Shown: piece by piece, positions 13,101-25,100 of the stretch
Position numbering within the stretch: the stretch's first letter is position 1
How the letters are laid out: each line of letters begins with the position of its first letter
Notes under the pieces: model-generated
What the model was told of the DNA's origin: nothing
The model's input: the letters and a program-made list of their open reading frames with translations, nothing else
Databases searched by the model: none
Position numbers and translations under genes: made by a program
DNA from: Bolinopsis microptera
Lineage: Eukaryota; Ctenophora; Tentaculata; Lobata; Bolinopsidae
Direction of reading: 5' to 3'
Assembly (NCBI RefSeq): GCF_026151205.1
Contig: NC_087075.1
Span: forward strand, 7,086,858 to 7,150,857
Length of the DNA: 64,000 bases

Positions 13101-16100
13101 AGTATAAGAGTGTGGATACCAACAGTTCTAGTTGCTATCCGCGCTAATTTAGCACCCTGAAACACGGAACATTAATAAAGTATAAGAGTGTGGATATCAA
13201 CAGTTCTAGTTGCTATCCGCGCTAATTTAGCACCCTGAAACATGGAACATTAATAAAGTATAAGAGTGTGGATACCAACAGTTCTAGTTGCTATCCGCGC
13301 TAATTTAGCACCCTGAAACATGGAACATTAATAAAGTATAAGAGTGTGGATACCAACAGTTCTAGTTGCTATCCGCGCTAATTTAGCACCCTGAAACATG
13401 GAACATTAATAAAGTATAAGAGTGTGGATACCAACAGTTCTAGTTGCTATCCGCGCTAATTTAGCACCCTGAAACATGGACATTAATAAAGTATAAGAGT
13501 GTGGATACAAACAGTTCTAGTTGCTATCCGCGCTAATTTAGCACCCTGAAACATGGACATTAATAAAGTATAAGAGTGTGGATACCAACAGTTCTAGTTG
13601 GTATCCGCGCTAATTTAGCACCCTGAAACATGGGACATTAATAAAGTATAAGAGTGTGGATACCAACAGTTCTAGTTGCTATCCGCGCTAATTTAGCACC
13701 CTGAAACATGGAACATTAATAAAGTATAAGAGTGTGGATACCAACAGTTCTAGTTGCTATCCGCGCTAATTTAGCACCCTGAAACATGGAACATTAATAA
13801 AGTATAAGAGTGTGGATACCAACAGTTCTAGTTGCTATCCGCGCTAATTTAGCACCCTGAAACATGGGACATTAATAAAGTATAAGAGTGTGGATACCAA
13901 CAGTTCTAGTTGCTATCCGCGCTAATTTAGCACCCTGAAACATGGAACATTAATAAAGTATAAGAGTGTGGATACCAACAGTTCTAGTTGCTATCCGCGC
14001 TAATTTAGCACCCTGAAACATGGGACATTAATAAAGTATAAGAGTGTGGATACCAACAGTTCTAGTTGCTATCCGCGCTAATTTAGCACCCTGAAACATG
14101 GAACATTAATAAAGTATAAGAGTGTGGATACCAACAGTTCTAGTTGCTATCCGCGCTAATTTAGCACCCTGAAACATGGAACATTAATAAAGTATAAGAG
14201 TGTGGATACCAACAGTTCTAGTTGCTATCCGCGCTAATTTAGCACCCTGAAACATGGGACATTAATAAAGTATAAGAGTGTGGATACCAACAGTTCTAGT
14301 TGCTATCCGCGCTAATTTAGCACCCTGAAACATGGAACATTAATAAAGTATAAGAGTGTGGTGACCATGCTCCAACATTTGAATTCACTGACATCGAATT
14401 TGAGGTTGGTCCAAAAAGTGAAAAACATGTCCAGTACTACGACTTCAGTAATGCCAACCTTAATAAATTCCTAACCCTACTGAACACTGACCTCTCAAAG
14501 CTCCACACTTCTCATGAATTCTCGGATTTTACTAAATTATTTGATCGTGTACTTGATGCAACATGCAAACTTGTAAAGCCAAAAACTACTAAACGGAATC
14601 CTATCAATAACCCCTGGATAACAGATAGTATCTCAGCAGCTGTTGAAAAAAAACATGAATTAAAAGATAACTGGATTACATCTAAAACTAAGGCAAACCC
14701 TGATGGAGACCATGTTCTCGAACAAACCTTCAAAGTATACCGAAGGATCCTCAAATCTGTAATTAACTCTGCAAAAAATACTTACTCTTGCAACCAAATC
14801 ATAGAAAATAAGCACGACCGTAAGAAGACATGGCAGATCATTAATGAACTTAGAGGGAAGTGTAAAAAGACTATAAAACCCTCATTTATAATCGACAACA
14901 GAAAAATAACAGATAGAAGGGTTATTGCAAACGAGTTCAACAAATACTTTAACTCAATTGCCTCCACTCTAAATGAATCAATAGCTGACCTGCCTATACA
15001 GGCTTCTGAATTTTCAACATTTGAAGACTACCTCCTGCCATCCAACAATAACTCTATATTCCTATCTGACTGTTCACATACTGAGCTCATGGAAATAATT
15101 TCCAAGTTGGAAAATGGCAAATCTAGTGATATTCCGATCCGTATAATCAAAAAGTCAGCTCATTTAATCTGCCCTGTTTTAGCCCAACATTTCAACAAAC
15201 TCATGATGAGCGGGGTATTTCCTGATGTTTTGAAAGTTGGGAAAGTTACTCCCATATTTAAGAAAGGAAACCAAGAGGATGTAGGAAACTACAGACCTGT
15301 CTCTACACTGCCTATATTTGGTAAGATATTTGAAAAAGTGATATACAGCCGTATCTACAGTTTCGCTCTGTCACAAAATATCCTTGATGAAAACCAATTT
15401 GGCTTCCGCAAGTCCCATTCTACTAGCCATGCTGTTAACTACTCTGTTAGGATTATTGAAGATAGCATAAAAAAACGAAACCATGTTCTAGGAATATTTA
15501 TAGATTTGAGTAAAGCATTTGATACAATCGACCATAGTACACTCCTAACAAAACTAGATAGGTATGGAATAAGAGGCAATGCAAACTGTCTTATTAAAAG
15601 CTACTTATCAAATAGAACACAGTATACAGAAGTCCTTAATGAAAAATCCGAAAACCTTATCATTAAATATGGAGTTCCACAAGGCTCTGTTTTGGGACCG
15701 CTCCTTTTTCTTCTATACATAAATGATATTGCCAATTCCTCGGATTTAGGAACCTTCATACTATTTGCTGACGACACCAACATTTTTATTGATGGAAAAA
15801 CTGTAGAAGAAGCTTATGAGAAAGGCAACAAATTGCTAAGCTGTATAAAAAAGTATATGATCCTTAACAAACTTCACATCAACATGTCAAAGTGCTGTTA
15901 TATGCATTTTAAACCAAAGGCTAGTAAATCAGTAGAATTGCCAGATTCGCTTCAACTCCATATTGATGGCTTTCCAATTAAAAAAACCAAAGCAACTAAG
16001 TTTCTTGGAGTTGTTATTGACGAACAGCTTTCCTGGGGGCCTCATATAACAGCACTTAAACGAAAGTTAAACTATGCCTCTGCCACCTTAAATAGAATTA

Positions 16101-19100
16101 GGGACTCTGTACCAAAGGAACTCCATAAAGACCTCTACCACACACTATTTGAATCCCACCTCACATATTGTATCTCAGTTTGGGGTGATGCAGCACTCTT
16201 TAGGACAGCAAGTATCTGGCTGTCTCAGAAGCACTGTGTACGGGTCCTCTTTGGTGATAAAGAGGCATACCTAAACAAGTTCCTTACATGTGCAAGAACA
16301 AGAGAGTTTGACAGCCAGGCACTTGACCATACATTCTTCCAACTAGAGCACTGTAAACCACTTTTCAAGCAACAAAACATCCTGGCTTTCAAAAATTTAT
16401 ATACATATCACACATTTATGGAAGTTTTCAAAATACTAAAACTAAGGTGCCCAGCATCACTGCAACAGCATTATCAGTCATCTTCTAGAAAGGAAACCAC
16501 TATCATTTCACAACTCCCATCTAATGACTTTATATCAAGATCCACCAAAATTTGGAACACAATTGCACCTAAACTTAAGCTCTTTGACTACTCCTACAAG
16601 ATTAGCCTTGCTAAAAGTCGCCTGAAAAAGGCACTTCTAAAGCTGCAACATCTTACTATATATAAAGCGAGACGATATATATATATTTATTTATCCGCAC
16701 CATTTTACTGACACCACGGCATCAACTTAAACACGGGTTTCCGCAAAAACCGTACAAGATATAAAACTGAAACTTTTTTAACTGATTCAAATGCTTTAAT
16801 GGCCTTCTAATCAGCATGAAAAAATCGAAAATCGGCCAAGGAATAAGAATTTTAGTACCCAAAATTTGGACCCCCAAGTGGTGTCAAAAACGCGAATTAA
16901 ATAGGTAATAATTATTTTTACTGGGAGACTTTAGGGTAGGAAACTGATCCGGCCACCAAAGGGCCTTGACACCAGTCTTAAAGGTTTGACGGGTTCCTGC
17001 TAGTGCTTATAATGATTCGGCATGGACCACAAGCGATTATGACATAATGCAGCTGTCATTTGAAAACAATCCCCTTCATCAAATTTAATTCAGTGATCTC
17101 GGCCCACAGGCTCCTCCTATTAAACAATTTTGATTTTGGTAAATGTGTGCTGACTCCACCACCTATGTATTTAACCTAATATTTAGTGTATTACAGGTAG
17201 AAATTGACTTAGGTAGGTATTTTTATCTTAGGTAGATATTAAGAATTTGGATAATTTCTTAATTGTATGACTATTTCCATTACTGAGACGTTTTTAATAT
17301 TTAATTTAGGAGGGTTTTTGGAATTTTTTTTTAGGACTGGTTCACAGAGTGAACAGATTCCAGATTTATATATTTTTAAACTGATATTTAATAAATGATT
17401 AAAAGAACAAATTTTAAAGTTGCCATTAGATCCAAAAATACACCCATTATGCTCACTTAAAAACAACTCTAAATCAGTAGGCTGTCACTCTATTAATGCA
17501 CCACACCGCTACCTCCACTGCACTAATAGTTATACAATAAATTCTACAATCCTAATTTTGTGTCGTGATGGAGACCGGTGTTCATACAAAACATTTACTA
17601 GGTTGCCGTTTGGTGTGAGCAATAGCGAACAGCACGCACACTCCTTTGCCCCGTCAACCTATATCTAATCTATTTAAAGAGTGACAACCATACTGCACAT
17701 TGAATTAGAATTCCGTTAAATATCAAATTGATTTATTGTAAACTTGTTTAATCTGTAATAAATGGCATAAAATTGAAATTTTTGTTTAACTGAAATTTTT
17801 GTTTAACTGATACCAACAGTTCTAGTTGCTATCCGCGCTAATTTAGCACCCTGAAACATGGGACATTAATAAAGTATAAGAGTGTGGATACCAACAGTTC
17901 TAGTTGCTATCCGCGCTAATTTAGCACCCTGAAACATGGAACATTAATAAAGTATAAGAGTATGGATACCAACAGTTCTAGTTGCTATCCGCGCTAATTT
18001 AGCACCCTGAAACATGGAACATTAATAAAGTATAAGAGTGTGAATACCAACAGTTCTAGTTGCTATCCGCGCTAATTTAGCACCCTGAAACATGGAACAT
18101 TAATAAAGTATAAGAGTGTGGATACCAACAGTTCTAGTTGCTATCCGCGCTAATTTAGCACCCTGAAACATGGAACATTAATAAAGTATAAGAGTGTGGA
18201 TACCAACAGTTCTAGTTGCTATCCGCGCTAATTTAGCACCCTGAAACATGGAACATTAATAAAGTATAAGAGTGTGGATACAAACAGTTCTAGTTGCTAT
18301 CCGCGCTAATTTAGCACCCTGAAACATGGAACATTAATAAAGTATAAGAGTGTGGATACCAACAGTTCTAGTTGCTATCCGCGCTAATTTAGCACCCTGA
18401 AACATGGAACATTAATAAAGTATAAGAGTGTGGATACCAACAGTTCTAGTTGCTATCCGCGCTAATTTAGCACCCTGAAACATGGAACATTAATAAAGTA
18501 TAAGAGTGTGGATACAAACAGTTCTAGTTGCTATCCGCGCTAATTTAGCACCCTGAAACATGGGACATTAATAAAGTATAAGAGTGTGGATACCAACAGT
18601 TCTAGTTGCTATCCGCGCTAATTTAGCACCCTGAAACATGGAACATTAATAAAGTATAAGAGTGTGGATACCAACAGTTCTAGTTGCTATCCGCGCTAAT
18701 TTAGCACCCTGAAACATGGAACATTAATAAAGTATAAGAGTGTGGATACCAACAGTTCTAGTTGCTATCCGCGCTAATTTAGCACCCTGAAACATGGAAC
18801 ATTAATAAAGTATAAGAGTGTGAATACCAACAGTTCTAGTTGCTATCCGCGCTAATTTAGCACCCTGAAACATGGAACATTAATAAAGTATAAGAGTGTG
18901 GATACCAACAGTTCTAGTTGCTATCCGCGCTAATTTAGCACCAGGGGTGTAGGAATGATTTTCTTCATGGGGGGGCCAAATTCTAAATATTTTTTGGCGC
19001 TTCGCGCCACAGCCTAAATTTTTTGGCGCTTCGCGCCAAAGCCTGAATTTCGAGGTTAAGGACAAAAGTGAAAAGGAAATTGCAGCATGTGCGGTATCGC

Positions 19101-22100
19101 GATTTTTCACGTTTGCCGCGACAAGTCGCGATTTTTCAGATCCTGGCCTCACGAAAAATCGCGATTTTTTCAGTTCTCCGCGTCAAATTGCGAATTTTCC
19201 TTTAAATCTGAGAACCAAATTCGTGTATTTTCCTTCAAATCTGTGGGCCAAATATTACGTTTTCTATAATTAGTATATGAAACCAATCAGTATTACATCC
19301 ACAACCTTCCGAATGTAGGTACGGACTTCAAAAAACCGAAAAAAATATTTTCGGCTCAGAATGATCAGGGTAGCATAAAACATGAACAAAAGTAATTTCC
19401 AGAAAAACTTTTAAAAATTTTGACTTAGAAAATTTTCGGTCCGAGTCATTCACGATACGTACCTCTAAAAGCAGAGCTCCCGCTTCCGAGCTCGTATTAC
19501 TATTACGAAGGGGAGGCCTGCCTTCCGAGATCGCATCACAAAGGGGAACCCACGAGTTTAAAATCGTATATCGAAGGGTAGGTGCGGACTTCGAAAACCG
19601 AAAAAAATATTTTCGGCTCAGAATGATCAGGGTAGCATGAAACATGAACAGAAGTAGTTTTCAAGAAAACTTTGAAAATTTTTGACTTAGAAAATTTTCG
19701 GTCCGAGTCATTCACGATACGTACCTCTGAAAGCAGAGCTCCCGCTTCCGAGCTCGTATTGCGAAGGGAGGCCTGCCTTCCGAGATCGCATCACAAAGGG
19801 GAACCCTCGAGTACAAAATCGTATGTCGAACTTCGAAAACCGAAAAAAATATTTTCGGCTCATAATGATCAGGGTAGCATGAAACATGAACAAAAGTAGT
19901 TTTCAAGAAAACTTTGAAAATTTTTGACTTTAAAATTTTCGGGGGAAAAAAAATTTTCCCAAAAATTTTTAAAAGCCTAAATTAAAAAGTTGGCCCTTTT
20001 TGGCCCCTTGCCCAAATTTCATGGGGGGGCGATGGCCCCCCCTGCCCCCCCGCTTCCTACACCCCTGTTTAGCACCCTGAAACATGGGACATTAATAAAG
20101 TATAAGAGTGTGGATACAAACAGTTCTAGTTGCTATCCGCGCTAATTTAGCACCCTGAAACATGGAACATTAATAAAGTATAAGAGTGTGGATACCAACA
20201 GTTCTAGTTGCTATCCGCGCTAATTTAGCACCCTGAAACATGGAACATTAATAAAGTATAAGAGTGTGGATACCAACAGTTCTAGTTGCTATCCGCGCTA
20301 ATTTAGCACCCTGAAACATGGAACATTAATAAAGTATAAGAGTGTGGATACCAACAGTTCTAGTTGCTATCCGCGCTAATTTAGCACCCTGAAACATGGA
20401 ACATTAATAAAGTATAAGAGTGTGGATACCAACAGTTCTAGTTGCTATCCGCGCTAATTTAGCACCCTGAAACATGGAACATTAATAAAGTATAAGAGTG
20501 TGGATACAAACAGTTCTAGTTGCTATCCGCGCTAATTTAGCACCCTGAAACATGGAACATTAATAAAGTATAAGAGTGTGGATACCAACAGTTCTAGTTG
20601 CTATCCGCGCTAATTTAGCACCCTGAAACATGGGACATTAATAAAGTATAAGAGTGTGGATACCAACAGTTCTAGTTGCTATCCGCGCTAATTTAGCACC
20701 CTGAAACATGGAACATTAATAAAGTATAAGAGTGTGGATACCAACAGTTCTAGTTGCTATCCGCGCTAATTTAGCACCCTGAAACATGGAACATTAATAA
20801 AGTATAAGAGTGTGGATACCAACAGTTCTAGTTGCTATCCGCGCTAATTTAGCACCCTGAAACATGGGACATTAATAAAGTATAAGAGTGTGGATACCAA
20901 CAGTTCTAGTTGCTATCCGCGCTAATTTAGCACCCTGAAACATGGAACATTAATAAAGTATAAGAGTGTGGATACCAACAGTTCTAGTTGCTATCCGCGC
21001 TAATTTAGCACCCTGAAACATGGAACATTAATAAAGTATAAGAGTGTGGATACCAACAGTTCTAGTTGCTATCCGCGCTAATTTAGCACCCTGAAACATG
21101 GAACATTAATAAAGTATAAGAGTGTGGATACCAACAGTTCTAGTTGCTATCCGCGCTAATTTAGCACCCTGAAACATGGAACATTAATAAAGTATAAGAG
21201 TGTGGATACCAACAGTTCTAGTTGCTATCCGCGCTAATTTAGCACCCTGAAACATGGAACATTAATAAAGTATAAGAGTGTGGATACCAACAGTTCTAGT
21301 TGCTATCCGCGCTAATTTAGCACCCTGAAACATGGGACATTAATAAAGTATAAGAGTGTGGATACCAACAGTTCTAGTTGCTATCCGCGCTAATTTAGCA
21401 CCCTGAAACATGGGACATTAATAAAGTATAAGAGTGTGGATACCAACAGTTCTAGTTGCTATCCGCGCTAATTTAGCACCCTGAAACATGGAACATTAAT
21501 AAAGTATAAGAGTGTGGATACCAACAGTTCTAGTTGCTATCCGCGCTAATTTAGCACCCTGAAACATGGAACATTAATAAAGTATAAGAGTGTGGATACC
21601 AACAGTTCTAGTTGCTATCCGCGCTAATTTAGCACCCTGAAACATGGAACATTAATAAAGTAGCACTCATATATAGAGAATATAGAGTTATAGTTATTAT
21701 AGACCCATGATTTTAGATACAAATTTCAAAAAGTATAGTCTTGAAATATCCAATAACCTTAGCAGTGCGGGCCCTGCCCGTGATACTTGAGATGAGTTGA
21801 ACAGCTTGGGATATGGAGCTGGATCTACGGCGCTCTGCGCGTGAAGTGCGACGATCTGAGGTGCGCCGTGTGCGTCTCAGCAACTCCTCCATCGCTAGAC
21901 GCCTCGTTGTGGATGGGAGTCGGAACTGTATCGAACCTGAAAATAATATCACGTAACTGTAGACTGTTTCTGCATCTGAACAACTTTAACAGGAATTTCT
22001 CTATTTATACCGCTCTTGTACCGTCCTTCCAAAATATTACTACCGTTCACCGTATATCCCTGGCCTGGTTTGTGTATTTACCTGAGCCAGGGTTGATGTC

Positions 22101-25100
22101 TAGTTCCTGGTTTGTGTATTTACCTGAGCCAGGGTTGATGTCTAATTCCTGGTTTGTGTGTTTACCTGAGCCAGGGTTGATGTCTAGTTCCTGGTTTGTG
22201 TGTTTACCTGAGCCAGGGTTGATGTCTAGTTCCTAGTTTGTGTATTTACCTGAACCAGGGTTGATGTCTAGTTCCTAGTTTGTGTATTTACCTGAGCCAG
22301 GGTTGATGTCTAATTCCTGGTTTGTGTGTTTACCTGAGCCAGGGTTGATGTCTAGTTCCTGGTTTGTGTATTTACCTGAGCCAGGGTTGATGTCTAGTTC
22401 CTGGTTTGTGTGTTTACCTGAGCCAGGGTTGATGTTTAGTTCCTGGTTTGTGTATTTACCTGAGCCAGGGTTGATGTCTAGTTCCTGGTTTGTGTGTTTA
22501 CCTGAGCCAGGGTTGATGTCTAATTCCTGGTTTGTGTATTTACCTGAGCCAGGGTTGATGTCTAGTTCCTGGTTTGTGTGTTTACCTGAGCCAGGGTTGA
22601 TGTCTAGTTCCTGGTTTGTGTATTTACCTGAACCAGGGTTGATGTCTAGTTCCTGGTTTGTGTGTTTACCTGAACCAGGGTTGATGTCTAGTTTCTGGTT
22701 TGTGTGTTTACCTGAGCCAGGGTTGATGTCTAGTTCCTGGTTTGTGTGTTTACCTGAGCCAGGGTTGATGTCTAATTCCTGGTTTGTGTGTTTACCTGAG
22801 CCAGGGTTGATGTCTAGTTCCTGGTTTGTGTGTTTACCTGAGCCAGGGTTGATGTCTAGTTCCTGGTTTGTGTGTTTACCTGAACCAGGGTTGATGTCTA
22901 GTTCCTGGTTTGTGTGTTTACCTGAGCCAGGGTTGATGTCTAATTCCTGGTTTGTGTGTTTACCTGAGCCAGGGTTGATGTCTAGTTTCTGGTTTGTGTG
23001 TTTACCTGAGCCAGGGTTGATGTCTAGTTCCTGGTTTGTGTGTTTACCTGAGCCAGGGTTGATGTCTAGTTCCTGGTTTGTGTATTTACCTGAGCCAGGG
23101 TTGATGTCTAATTCCTGGTTTGTGTGTTTACCTGAGCCAGGGTTGATGTCTAGTTTCTGGTTTGTGTGTTTACCTGAGCCAGGGTTGATGTCTAGTTCCT
23201 GGTTTGTGTGTTTACCTGAGCCAGGGTTGATGTCTAATTCCTGGTTTGTGTGTTTACCTGAGCCAGGGTTGATGTCTAGTTTCTGGTTTGTGTGTTTACC
23301 TGAGCCAGGGTTGATGTCTAGTTCCTGGTTTGTGTGTTTACCTGAGCCAGGGTTGATGTCTAGTTCCTGGTTTGTGTGTTTACCTGAGCCAGGGTTGATG
23401 TCTAGTTCCTGGTTTGTGTGTTTACCTGAGCCAGGGTTGATGTCTAGTTCCTGGTTTGTGTGTTTACCTGAGCCAGGGTTGATGTCTAGTTCCTGGTTTG
23501 TGTGTTTACCTGAGCCAGGGTTGATGTCTAGTTCCTGGTTTGTGTGTTTACCTGAGCCAGGGTTGATGTCTAATTCCTGGTTTGTGTGTTTACCTGAGCC
23601 AGGGTTGATGTCTAGTTCCTGGTTTGTGTATTTACCTGAGCCAGGGTTGATGTCTAGTTCCTGGTTTGTGTGTTTACCTGAGCCAGGGTTGATGTTTAGT
23701 TCCTGGTTTGTGTGTTTACCTGAGCCAGGGTTGATGTCTAGTTCCTGGTTTGTGTGTTTACCTGAGCCAGGGTTGATGTCTAGTTCCTGGTTTGTGTATT
23801 TACCTGAGCCAGGGTTGATGTCTAGTTCCTGGTTTGTGTATTTACCTGAGCCAGGGTTGATGTCTAGTTCCTGGTTTGTGTATTTACCTGAACCAGGGTT
23901 GATGTCTAGTTCCTGGTTTGTGTATTTACCTGAGCCAGGTTTGATGTCTAGTTCCTGGTTTGTGTATTTACCTGAGCCAGGGTTGATGTCTAGTTCCTGG
24001 TTTGTGTGTTTACCTGAGCCAGGGTTGATGTCTAGTTCCTGGTTTGTGTGTTTACCTGAGCCAGGGTTGATGTCTAGTTCCTGGTTTGTGTGTTTACCTG
24101 AGCCAGGGTTGATGTCTAGTTCCTGGTTTGTGTATTTACCTGAGCCAGGGTTGATGTCTAGTTCCTGGTTTGTGTATTTACCTGAGCCAGGGTTGATGTC
24201 TAGTTCCTGGTTTGTGTATTAACCTGAGCCAGGGTTGATGTCTAGTTCCTGGTTTGTGTGTTTACCTGAACCAGGGCCAGGGTTGATGTCTAGTTCCTGA
24301 TTTGTGTATTTACCTGAACCAGGGTTGATGTCTAGTTCCTGGTTTGTGTGTTTACCTGAACCAGGGTTGATGTCTAGTTCCTGGTTTGTGTATTTACCTG
24401 AGCCAGGGTTGATGTCTAGTTCCTGGTTTGTGTATTTACCTGAGCCAGGGTTGATGTCTAGTTCCTGGTTTGTGTGTTTACCTGAGCCAGGGTTGATGTC
24501 TAGTCCTTCCTCGTCTTCTTCTCCGCCTCCACTGCACTGTACGCAGAACCAGTCACCGTCAGGTATGTTGTCAAGTTGGGGTCTCAAGCAGTGTGTGTGA
24601 TATGCCTCGTCACACCCGTCACACAGCAGTAATAACTCTGTGGTGCACATCATTAAACCAAATTGCAACTATTGATCATCAAAACATGTATCGTTATGTT
24701 GTTGAAATTCTATAAGAATCTTTCTAGGGCCGATTTTTTTCTCATATATATTACTGAATTAAGAATCCATTGAGCACCAACCCTTGCTTCAGGCCGGGAG
24801 AAATTCAGGATTTACAAAAGTAGAAAAGTATAAAGTTAGATTTAAAGATTAATAACTTTTTTAAATAACCACCTTCATTTTGACCACTGTGGCAAATCTG
24901 GCAAACATAATGCTCTACTTCCACAGTTACACTGTCTTTGGACTTGTACTGTATCTTGACCTTGGTGGAGTAGTCGCCTCGCAATGTGTCGCACGTACAC
25001 AGGTGATCGAACCTGACAAAACAGAGGGTTTATAAGTTTAATTAGTTTAATTAAGTTTAATTAAACAGATGGTTTATGAGTTTAATTTTTGAAGTTACTC

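Larger units (their letters stand above)
14361..17808 (+). mobile_element. 5'-truncated CR1-like LINE inserted in the 78-bp array
   Basis: The left junction is GAGTGTGG, the right junction ATACCAAC, which are consecutive in an intact 78-bp unit. The insertion is therefore seamless, with no target duplication. It carries most of ORF2 and ends in two copies of a 17-bp unit (GAAATTTTTGTTTAACT) at 17775-17808, as CR1/L2-type LINEs end in short tandem repeats instead of poly(A). A dispersed repeat interrupts it after the ORF. Confidence 0.85.

Noticed and set aside
11245-21662. CRISPR-like array or centromeric satellite
   Set aside because: Units are contiguous with no spacers, the genome is eukaryotic, and the unit is explained by a PHRF1 intron-exon junction.
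22282-24222. 646-codon plus-strand frame of a 14-residue repeat ([14 protein letters not shown])
   Set aside because: It is the antisense reading of the 42-bp satellite that carries the PHRF1 exon 4 donor; length comes from the unit being a multiple of three.
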